NCBI RefSeq assembly: GCF_000284035.1
Contig: NC_016887.1
Span: forward strand, 2,914,001-2,978,000
Length of the DNA stretch: 64,000 nucleotides
Direction of reading: 5' to 3'
DNA from: Nocardia cyriacigeorgica GUH-2
Lineage (GTDB): Bacteria > Actinomycetota > Actinomycetes > Mycobacteriales > Mycobacteriaceae
In this document: in pieces, positions 41,748 to 49,004 of the stretch
Position numbering within the stretch: position 1 is the first letter of the stretch
How the letters are laid out: each line of letters begins with the position of its first letter
Made by a program: the position numbers and the translations under genes
Notes under the pieces: model-generated
Seen by the model: only the letters and a program-made list of their open reading frames with translations
Told to the model about the DNA's origin: nothing
The model's database searches: none

Positions 41748-42365
41748 ATGACCACGATTCAGTCGTCGGCTTCCCTGCGCACCGTCGTCGGATTGGACGA
41801 TTCGGCACCGCGATTGCGCGAGTCCGCCCTGATCATGATCGACTACCAGAACACCTACCGCACCGGCGTGATGGCACTGGTGGGCGCCGAGCAGGCGCTG
41901 GCGGCGGGCGCGCGGCTGCTGGCACGGGCTCGCGCCGCCGGGATTCCCATCGTGCACATCGTCAATGACGGTGGCGTGGGCACGCCGTACGACATTCGCG
42001 CCGAGATCGGCGCCATCAGCGGCGAAGTCGCGCCCGCCGACGGTGAGCCGATCGTGGTCAAACAGTTCCCGAACGCTTTCCACGCCACCGAACTGGAACA
42101 GACGTTGGGTGATTCGGGGGTCGAGCCTGGCGCCGACCTCGTGCTGGCCGGGTTCATGACGCATATGTGCGTCGGCCACACCGCGCAGGGCGCGTTCAAC
42201 CTCGGCTACCGCCCGACGGTCGTCGCCGAAACCACCGCGACCCGTGCCCTCACCGGGCCGGATGGTGGCGTCGTGTCCGCTGCCACCCTGCAGACCGCGG
42301 CCTTGACGACAATCACGGATCTGTTCGGCGTCGTCGTCCCCACCGTGGACGCCCTTCCGGAGTGA
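41748..42365 (+). CDS. Isochorismatase-family cysteine hydrolase
   Basis: A 205-residue cysteine hydrolase. The triad is visible: Asp32 (MIDYQNTY), Lys105 (VVKQFPNAF) and Cys141 (MTHMCVGHT). The cis-peptide region GFMTHMC is typical. Members hydrolyse isochorismate, nicotinamide or carbamoyl groups; the substrate here is unknown. ATG 41748 follows GAAAGG. Linked to the upstream GlxA-type regulator by orientation and distance. Confidence 0.9.
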   Translation: MTTIQSSASLRTVVGLDDSAPRLRESALIMIDYQNTYRTGVMALVGAEQALAAGARLLARARAAGIPIVHIVNDGGVGTPYDIRAEIGAISGEVAPADGEPIVVKQFPNAFHATELEQTLGDSGVEPGADLVLAGFMTHMCVGHTAQGAFNLGYRPTVVAETTATRALTGPDGGVVSAATLQTAALTTITDLFGVVVPTVDALPE

Positions 42366-42453
42366 ACAGGTGCGGGGTGCGGTGAGCCCAGGCTCGTCGC
42401 ACCCCGGTAGCGCTCCCTACTGCCTGATTCCCGGCGCAGCGGCGCCACAGCAC

Positions 42454-43455
42454 TCAGTCGGCCTTCCTGGCACGACTCGGCTGCACGCGCGGCGGCTCGT
42501 TGGGCATCTTCGGATACTGCGGCGGCCACGGCGCGTCCATCAGACCCGAGGCCATATCCCGCTCCGACATCTCCAGTAGCGGTTCGATCGACTGCGGCGG
42601 CCGGTCGGCCCACGGGTCACCGCGTTCGGCCAGCCGCGCCGGCACGGTGGCGATGGTCAGCTCCTCCGGCACCACGGTGTCCAGCTCGTCCCAGGAGATC
42701 GGCGTCGACACCTGGGCGCCGACTTTGGGCCGCACGCACCAGGCCCCGAAAACCGTTTTGTGCGGGGCGTTCTGGTTGTAGTCGACGAACACGCGGCTGC
42801 CGCGTTCTTCCTTCCACCAGTGCGCGGTGATCTCCTCCGGATGGCGTCGCTCGAGCTCACGGGCCAGCGCGACCGCCGCCGCCCGCACCTGGTAGCCGTC
42901 CCAGCGCGGTTGCAGCGCCACATACAGGTGCAGCCCGCGCGAGCCGGAGGTCTTGACGCGGGCGTCGATCCCGAGTTCGGTGCACAGTTCGCGGGTGCGC
43001 AGCGCCGCCGCGCGCAGCTCGTCGAAGCCGATGCCGGGGGAGGGGTCGAGGTCCACCCGCAGTTCATCGGCGATGTTCAGATCGTCGACGTGGTTGGGCC
43101 ACACGTGGAATCCGAGGCAGCCCTGATTCACCGCCCACAGGATGTGCGCCAGATCGTGGGCGACCAGCGCGTCGCTGGTGGTGCCGTTGGGGGTGGTGAC
43201 CTCGACGGTGTGCAGCCAGTCCGGCGCGGATTTCGGCACCCGCTTCTGGAACCAGGATTTGCCCGAGGCGCCGTCGGGATAGCGTTCCAGCAGCAGCGGC
43301 CGATTGCCGATGACGCCGAGCAGCGGTCCGGCCACGGCCTGGTAGTAGTGCACCAGATCGAGTTTCGTCTCCCCGCGCTTGGTGAAATACACCTTGTCCG
43401 GGTTGGAGATGGTGAGGGCGCGGCCGTCGACCTCGATCTCGACCGAGTCACTCAT
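42454..43455 (-). CDS. LigD-like DNA polymerase/primase domain (PolDom) protein
   Basis: A 333-residue AEP-superfamily polymerase of the LigD PolDom type, used in NHEJ and related repair for gap filling with ribonucleotides. Key motifs: LRVDLDPSPG with the metal-binding D-x-D (about residues 134-142), SGSRGLHLYV (ribose/template site), and FVDYNQNAPHKTVFGAW. The protein stands alone, without nuclease or ligase domains. Its ATG overlaps the stop of the ligase gene by four bases, like Rv3730c with ligC (Rv3731) in M. tuberculosis, so both should act in one repair reaction. The C-terminal 40 residues are basic and proline-rich. Confidence 0.9.
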   Translation of the reverse strand: MSDSVEIEVDGRALTISNPDKVYFTKRGETKLDLVHYYQAVAGPLLGVIGNRPLLLERYPDGASGKSWFQKRVPKSAPDWLHTVEVTTPNGTTSDALVAHDLAHILWAVNQGCLGFHVWPNHVDDLNIADELRVDLDPSPGIGFDELRAAALRTRELCTELGIDARVKTSGSRGLHLYVALQPRWDGYQVRAAAVALARELERRHPEEITAHWWKEERGSRVFVDYNQNAPHKTVFGAWCVRPKVGAQVSTPISWDELDTVVPEELTIATVPARLAERGDPWADRPPQSIEPLLEMSERDMASGLMDAPWPPQYPKMPNEPPRVQPSRARKAD

Positions 43456-44537
43456 CGCGCCACCTCGGAACCGAAGATCGCGGCCAGTTCGGCCGGAGCC
43501 ACCTCGTCGAGCTGGCCGTAGGTGCACGATTCCGGTGTGCGGTCGGTGCGGAACCGCACCAGCCTGCCGCCGTGCCGGAACCGGCCCGACTGCACATGCT
43601 CATAGCGGACCTCGGCGACGAGTTCGGGTCGCAGCGCCTCCCAGGACAGATCCTTGCCCGCGCTCCAACGGCTCATCCCGCCCGGCATCTTGCCCTCGGC
43701 CGAGGCCTGCGCGGCCGCATCGGCCCAGTTGCGCCACGGATGGTTGTCCAGCGCGCCCTCCCGCCACGGCTCGAGCTCGTCGACGAGCTCTTTGCGCCGG
43801 GCGGCGGTGAAGCTGCTCGCGACCCCCACATGATGCAGGTTGCCCTCGTCGTCGTAGAGCCCCAGCAGCAGCGAACCGACCCCTTGACCGTCCTTGTGCC
43901 AGCGGAAACCGGCCACCACACAATCGGCGGTGCGCTCGTGTTTGACCTTGAGCATCACCCGCTTGTCCTGCTGATACCGCTGATCGTCGGCCTTGACCAT
44001 CACCCCGTCGAATCCGGCGCCCTCGAAGCGGGTGAACCAGTCCTCGGCGACATCGGGGTCGGCGGTGATGGGCGTCAGGTGCACCCGCGCGAGTTCGGTA
44101 TCGAGGATGGTCTCGAGCAGCCGCCTGCGTTCCCGGAACGGCTGGCCGGTCAGATCGTCGTCGCCGAGCGCGAGCAGATCGAACGCGACGAAACTCGCGG
44201 GGGTTTCGGCGGCGAGTTTGGCCACCCGCGAGGCCGCCGGATGCAGCCGCAACTGCAGGGTGTCGAAATCGAGGCCGGCCTCGGTGACGATGACGATCTC
44301 GCCGTCGACCACGCACCGCGGCGGCAGCGCGTCCTTCAGCAGCTCGGCGACCTCGGGAAAGTACCTGGTCAGCGGCCGGTCATTGCGCGAGCCGAGCTCG
44401 ATGTCGGGCCCGTCGCGGAACACGATGCACCGGAACCCATCCCATTTGGGTTCGTAACTCAGGCCGGGCTCACGCGGTACCGCGGGGGCGGATTTGGCGA
44501 GCATCGGCCGCACGGGTGGCATCACCGGTAGGTCCAC
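43452..44537 (-). CDS. ligC: ATP-dependent DNA ligase, LigC-like
   Basis: A 361-residue ATP-dependent DNA ligase. Lys31 in YEPKWDGFR is the adenylated residue (motif I); VVDGEIVI (motif III), DGVMVKADDQRY (motif IV) and LKVKHERTADCVV (motif V) follow, then a C-terminal OB domain. GTG 44537 (MDLPVMPPVRPMLAK) has GAGGAG upstream and matches the mycobacterial LigC start. It is first in a two-gene repair unit with the PolDom protein (ATGA overlap). Ku is not in this window. Confidence 0.93.
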   Translation of the reverse strand: MDLPVMPPVRPMLAKSAPAVPREPGLSYEPKWDGFRCIVFRDGPDIELGSRNDRPLTRYFPEVAELLKDALPPRCVVDGEIVIVTEAGLDFDTLQLRLHPAASRVAKLAAETPASFVAFDLLALGDDDLTGQPFRERRRLLETILDTELARVHLTPITADPDVAEDWFTRFEGAGFDGVMVKADDQRYQQDKRVMLKVKHERTADCVVAGFRWHKDGQGVGSLLLGLYDDEGNLHHVGVASSFTAARRKELVDELEPWREGALDNHPWRNWADAAAQASAEGKMPGGMSRWSAGKDLSWEALRPELVAEVRYEHVQSGRFRHGGRLVRFRTDRTPESCTYGQLDEVAPAELAAIFGSEVAR

Positions 44538-44681
44538 GCGATCCTCCTCGGAGTCGGTCCTCACCGATGTCGACGTCGCGACCGACGGGGATTCATCGGT
44601 GGGGCGATCGTATGCGGTGGCACCGACACCATGCGGGATCCACGAGCACAACGACGAGCGTGGCTTACGCGGCCCGTGTGG

Positions 44682-45080
44682 TCAGTCGTCGAGCCAGCCG
44701 TGTTCGCCGGCGAAGGCGGTGAGCCGTTCGCGGATGGTGATGATCTCACCGGCGGTGAGCGCCGGGCTCGCATCCAGCAGCAGCTCGGTGACCAGCCGGA
44801 TGTGCTCGGCGGCGCTGAGCACCACCACCCCGGCCCGGTCCTTGGTGCGGCCACGGGGAGCGGGCCCGACCGCGCCGCCCGCGGCGGCCAGATTGACCGC
44901 CTTGGGCCCGCGGTCACCCTCGGTGATCTCGAATTCGAACACCCGCCCCTGGCGCAGTTCGTCCTCGTCGAGACCGATGTCGTTGACGTGCACGAACACA
45001 TCCGGTCCACCGTCTTCGGGACGAATGAAACCGAATCCGCGCGAGCTGTCGAACGACACCAATTTCCCGATGGCCACCAC
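44682..45080 (-). CDS. Cold-shock domain protein with C-terminal extension (CspB-like)
   Basis: A 132-residue protein. Residues 3-65 are a cold-shock domain with RNP1 (RGFGFIRPED) and RNP2-like (DVFVHVND) motifs for single-stranded nucleic acid binding. Residues 70-132 are a helical extension (ALTAGEIITIRERLTAFAGE) also found in Rv0871 (CspB) of M. tuberculosis. GTG 45080 follows GAGGAG; an adjacent GTG at 45077 is an alternative. It lies 34 bp after the flotillin-like gene on the same strand and may be expressed with it. Confidence 0.9.
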   Translation of the reverse strand: MVAIGKLVSFDSSRGFGFIRPEDGGPDVFVHVNDIGLDEDELRQGRVFEFEITEGDRGPKAVNLAAAGGAVGPAPRGRTKDRAGVVVLSAAEHIRLVTELLLDASPALTAGEIITIRERLTAFAGEHGWLDD

Positions 45081-45114
45081 ACCCGCTCCTCGTCGCCGAC
45101 GCTACCGGGCCACT

Positions 45115-46242
45115 TTAACCCGCATTTTCTCCATCGTTGGAGGAAAGCGCCTTTTGCAGCGAAGAGAACACCGTCAGGCCCTGACCGACCATCCCGTTGA
45201 CCAATTCGCTGACCCCGTCGGGACCGTTGAGCACGGTGAGGTTGGCGTTGGACAGCCCGTGCGAGGCCTGGCGCACGATCTCGGGAAGTTGCTCGATGAG
45301 CAACTGGTCCAGCGCGATCCGGTTGTTGGACGCCGCCGCCTCGGCCTGGATCCTGGTGCGATCCGCCTCGGCCTCGGCCAGGATGCGCACCCGCTCCGCC
45401 TCGGCCGCGGCCGGCTTCACCACCTCGGCCTGCAACTGCTGTTCACGCAGTTCGGCTTCCTTACGGGCCTGTTCGGCCTTGGCGATCAGCACTTCCTGCT
45501 GGGCCAGCGCCTGCGCCAGCGGACCGGCCGCGGCCGCCTCGGCCTGGGCCTTGTCGATATCGCGCTGGTACTGGGCCTTGAGCAGCGCGGTCTCCCGCTC
45601 GTATTCGGCCTGGCGGCGCAACGATTCCTGCTCGGCCTCCGCCGAACGCTGCGCGGCCTGCGACTGCGCGATGTGCGCGTCGCGCTGCACGGCGGCATTG
45701 TGCGGTGCGGCCAGCGCGGAGATGTAGCCGAGGTCGCCGTCGTCGATGGACATGATCTGGAACGAGTCGACCCACAGCCCGATGTTGCTCATCTCGACCT
45801 TCGACGCCACCAGCACCTCATCGGCGAGGCGCTGACGTTCGCGGATGATCTCCTCCACCGTCATCGAACCGACGATGGAACGCAGGTGACCGGAGAAGAT
45901 CCGGCCGGTCAGCATCGACATCTCGCGTTCCTGCTCGGACAGGAACCGTTGCGCGGCATTGACGATCGAGGGGGTGTCGTTGGCGACCTTGAACGCGATG
46001 ACCGCCCGCACATCGAGCTGGATCGCCTGCTTGGTCTCGCAGCGTTCCTTGATCTCGGCCTCGAACATGGCCAGCGACAGATACCGCACCTTGCGGAAGA
46101 ACGGCACCACCCAGGCCCCGCGGCCGATGATCACCTTGAACGGCGTGTTGTCCTTGCTCTTGGCGCCGCTGACCAGCATCGCCTCATCCGGATCCGGCAC
46201 ATGGTAGCCCAGCACGTCTGTCTCCCTTGCTGTTTCGAACAT
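45115..46242 (-). CDS. Flotillin-like SPFH protein
   Basis: A 375-residue flotillin-type protein. The SPFH domain covers about residues 10-190 (FKVIIGRGAWVVPFFRKVRY). Residues 195-310 form a long Ala/Glu/Gln coiled coil (AEAEQESLRRQAEYERETAL), and the tail (about 325-375) is glycine-rich. There is no N-terminal transmembrane helix, so membrane contact would be peripheral, as in eukaryotic flotillins. Its ATG overlaps the stop of an NfeD-like gene by one base. This is the second SPFH/NfeD pair in the window, and its subtype differs from the first. Confidence 0.9.
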   Translation of the reverse strand: MFETARETDVLGYHVPDPDEAMLVSGAKSKDNTPFKVIIGRGAWVVPFFRKVRYLSLAMFEAEIKERCETKQAIQLDVRAVIAFKVANDTPSIVNAAQRFLSEQEREMSMLTGRIFSGHLRSIVGSMTVEEIIRERQRLADEVLVASKVEMSNIGLWVDSFQIMSIDDGDLGYISALAAPHNAAVQRDAHIAQSQAAQRSAEAEQESLRRQAEYERETALLKAQYQRDIDKAQAEAAAAGPLAQALAQQEVLIAKAEQARKEAELREQQLQAEVVKPAAAEAERVRILAEAEADRTRIQAEAAASNNRIALDQLLIEQLPEIVRQASHGLSNANLTVLNGPDGVSELVNGMVGQGLTVFSSLQKALSSNDGENAG

Positions 46243-46469
46243 CAGTCCAGCGGATCCGGCACGAGCGGAATCCACGGCACCACCTCGGCGATGCGGCCGG
46301 AGTCGACAGCGATGATCAGCACGGTCGCCCCGGCCGCGATCGGCTCGGTAGCGCGCGCGATGTAGAGCTCGGTTCCCCCTCGGACGGCGACCAGGACCTC
46401 ACCCAGCATCCCGGCCCCCCGGATCGGCGACATCAGCGTACCCGTAGAACCCACCACCGCATCGGCCAA
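46242..46469 (-). CDS. Stand-alone NfeD-like OB-domain protein
   Basis: A 75-residue protein resembling only the C-terminal OB domain of NfeD (VGSTGTLMSPIRGAGMLGEV), with no transmembrane segment. The TTG start at 46469 has GGAGG nine bases upstream. One-base overlap with the flotillin-like gene implies coupled translation and a shared complex. It is much shorter than normal NfeD proteins. Confidence 0.75.
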   Translation of the reverse strand: MADAVVGSTGTLMSPIRGAGMLGEVLVAVRGGTELYIARATEPIAAGATVLIIAVDSGRIAEVVPWIPLVPDPLD

Positions 46470-46527
46470 CGTTCGAAACCTCCTGCGGCCACCTTACGTT
46501 CGGGGCCGCCGGTCGGCGCCGCGCCGG

Positions 46528-47172
46528 TCAGTGCTGATACAGCCCGCGGTAAGCGGTGATCATCGCGACCAGATGATCGACGATCTCGTCACGGTCGGCG
46601 CGCAGCGAGCCGTTGAGCCAGGCCGAGAACATGCCGGCATTACCGCTGGCCATGGTGACCGCGGCCAGGCGACGCCGCACCGGATCGTCGATCTGGGAGA
46701 ACAGATGGTCCTGGATGAGGCGGGTGAACGCGGGCATCACCGCGATGGTGGTCTGGCCCAGCCCGGTGCTGGAATACGGCTCGACCAGGAACAACCGGGA
46801 TTTGCGCGGATCCTCGAGCACCTTGTCGACCAGCACTTGCGACAGCGCGCGGTCGCGGGAGGGATCGTCGGCCACCGCGAAGGCGGTCATCGGCTCCAGG
46901 AATTCCTCGGCCACCTGGCGGTAGAGCACATCGAGCAGTTCGTCGCGGCTGGCGAAGCTCTCGTAGAAGTACCGGTCGGTGAGATTGGCCCGGCGGCACA
47001 CCGCCCGCATGGTGACCCCGGCTGCTCCGGATTCGCCGATCAGATCCAGCGCCGCCTCCAGCAACGCCGTGCGCCGCACCTGCTTGCGCTCGGTGAGGGT
47101 GGTCCCGCCCCAGATCCGGGGTCCGGCGAGTGGATCCGCGTGCGGATGCTCTGAGTCCTGGCCTGTCTGCAC
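46528..47172 (-). CDS. TetR-family regulator
   Basis: A 214-residue TetR protein with HTH at about residues 50-80 (VCRRANLTDRYFYESFASRDELL). GTG 47172 is the first start of the frame. It is divergent from the condensation-domain gene over 127 bp that contain the palindrome CGGTAACTACCG, so it probably controls that gene and perhaps the MmpL gene. Confidence 0.85.
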   Translation of the reverse strand: MQTGQDSEHPHADPLAGPRIWGGTTLTERKQVRRTALLEAALDLIGESGAAGVTMRAVCRRANLTDRYFYESFASRDELLDVLYRQVAEEFLEPMTAFAVADDPSRDRALSQVLVDKVLEDPRKSRLFLVEPYSSTGLGQTTIAVMPAFTRLIQDHLFSQIDDPVRRRLAAVTMASGNAGMFSAWLNGSLRADRDEIVDHLVAMITAYRGLYQH

Positions 47173-47238
47173 CGTTCCACCCTAGTGCGACCGGCCGCAC
47201 CGTTCGGCCACCCCGCCCGACCCGGCGGCTTCATGCAT

Positions 47239-47250
47239 CGGTAACTACCG
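47239..47250. promoter_or_regulatory. Candidate TetR operator
   Basis: CGGTAACTACCG, perfect 5-bp arms with a two-base centre, between the divergent TetR and condensation-domain genes. Confidence 0.4.
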
Positions 47251-47299
47251 GTTAACTCGGCCTCGATACCGTCCACCCGTTATCGAGCGTGTTGGTGAG

Positions 47300-48784
47300 G
47301 TGCAGGTGGTGGACTCCGCTACGAGGATCGGGCCGGGGTGGAGTGCCGACGACCGGCTCGCAACGGGTCCGATCCCGGTACTGCGGCGACCGGGGCAGCC
47401 GCTGCCGCCGGTGACCAGACCGCCGGTGCTGATGCGCCGTCCGCGTCCGGCGCACCTGCCACTGGCTCCGGCCCAGGAGCGGATGTGGCACGCCGCGCGC
47501 GCCGGTCGCTCGGCGGACTGGAACGTGGCGCGCGCGGTCCGCATCCGCGGCGCCGCGATCGATGTCGACGCACTGGTCGCCGCGATCGGTGACGTGGTCG
47601 CCCGGCACGAGCCGCTGCGCAGCCGCTTCCCGGCCACCGAACACGGGCCCGCCCAGCTCGTCGTCCCGATCGCGGACGCGGCGCCGGATGTGCGGGTGTG
47701 CCCGGTGTCCGAACACGATCTGCAGGTCCGGCTGGCCGAGTTCGCCGGCCGTGAGTTCGACCTCGCGGTCCATCTGCCTCTGCGGGCCCGGGTGTACCTG
47801 CTGGGCCCCGACGATGTGGTGCTGCTACTGGTGGCCCATCACATCTGTCTCGACGGCCGCTCGATCGCGCCGCTGTTGCGCGATCTCGGCTCCGCCTACA
47901 CCGCCCGCGCCCGCGGCCGGGCCCCGGTCTTTCCGCCGCTGCCGGTCGACTACGCCGACTACACGATGTGGAAGCATGCCCAGCTCGGCGACTACGCCGA
48001 CGAGTGGAGCCGAGCCACCCAGCAACTGCGCTACTGGGCGAACACACTGGCGGGGCGGCCGTCGATGCTGGATTTCCCACTCGACCGGCCACGTCCGGCC
48101 GTGCCGTGCGCGGACGGCGCCTCGATCGCCGTGGCCTTTGCGCCCGCGGTGCACGCGGCCCTGCTCGAGCGTGCGCAGCGGGGGCGAGCGAGCCTGTTCA
48201 TGGTGTTGCAGACGGCGTTCGCGGTGTGCGTGGGCTGGTTCGGGCGCAGCGCCGACGTCACGGTGGCGACGGCGGTGCACGGGCGCGATCACCGTCTGCT
48301 GGACGATCTCGTGGGCAATTTCGCCGATGACGTACTGCTGCGCATCCGCCTGGACCGCGCCGCCGATATGGACGAGCTGATCGATCAGGTCCGCCGGGTG
48401 GCGCTGGCCGCGTTCGCCCACCCGGACACACCGAACCCGCGGCTGAAGCGGTGCCTGCTGGAGGACACGCGCACCCCGCTGTTCCAGGCCACGTTGATCC
48501 TCGAGCGCGCGGCCGCCGCACCCGAACCGCCGAACGATCCCCGGTCGACGGTGACCGAGGTGCCGGTCGGCGCGCCGCGCGCCAAACACGATCTGGAGTT
48601 CGGGCTGGTCGAACGCTACGACGAGCACGGAGCGCCGGCCGGTGTAGACGGGGTGTTCCTCTACCCCACCGCGCTGTTCGATCCCGGCACCGCCGAGTCG
48701 TTCGTGGCCCGGTTCGACGCCGTCGTGCGCGCGCTGGCCGACGGTTATCGGGGTCCGGTTCGCGCCGTCTTCGACCATGGGTGA
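47300..48784 (+). CDS. Free-standing NRPS-type condensation domain protein
   Basis: A 494-residue condensation-superfamily acyltransferase. The core begins at about residue 50 (HLPLAPAQERMWHAARAGRS), the catalytic HHICLDG motif is intact (His180, His181, Asp185), and DYADYTMWKHAQLGDYADEW and FPLDRPRP are typical of amino-acid-condensing C domains. There is no adenylation or carrier domain in the protein or elsewhere in the window. GTG starts at 47300 or 47309 are possible. A MmpL-family transporter follows after 220 bp on the same strand, recalling PapA-MmpL pairs that acylate and export mycobacterial glycolipids. Substrates are unknown. Confidence 0.88.
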   Translation: MQVVDSATRIGPGWSADDRLATGPIPVLRRPGQPLPPVTRPPVLMRRPRPAHLPLAPAQERMWHAARAGRSADWNVARAVRIRGAAIDVDALVAAIGDVVARHEPLRSRFPATEHGPAQLVVPIADAAPDVRVCPVSEHDLQVRLAEFAGREFDLAVHLPLRARVYLLGPDDVVLLLVAHHICLDGRSIAPLLRDLGSAYTARARGRAPVFPPLPVDYADYTMWKHAQLGDYADEWSRATQQLRYWANTLAGRPSMLDFPLDRPRPAVPCADGASIAVAFAPAVHAALLERAQRGRASLFMVLQTAFAVCVGWFGRSADVTVATAVHGRDHRLLDDLVGNFADDVLLRIRLDRAADMDELIDQVRRVALAAFAHPDTPNPRLKRCLLEDTRTPLFQATLILERAAAAPEPPNDPRSTVTEVPVGAPRAKHDLEFGLVERYDEHGAPAGVDGVFLYPTALFDPGTAESFVARFDAVVRALADGYRGPVRAVFDHG

Positions 48785-49004
48785 TCGGCCGGGCGCTCGC
48801 CGCCGGTTCAAACGTATTGCCGCATCGGCGGTTTCGAAACCGTAACGCCCAGTCGGTTCCGGTCGGTACGTTGGATGACGTCCAACAGTGCGGGTACGAG
48901 CGGAAAGGACCCGGCCCCTTGGCATTCGGCGTGCTGGTCCTATCGGATCGAAGAGATCGTTGCGAGCGCACCGGGGTGCGCGCCGAGTCGGCCGGGGGTG
49001 TGTG

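Noticed and set aside
44494..46365. Rightward open frame opposite the flotillin, cold-shock and ligase genes
   Set aside because: Shadow of three well-supported leftward genes.
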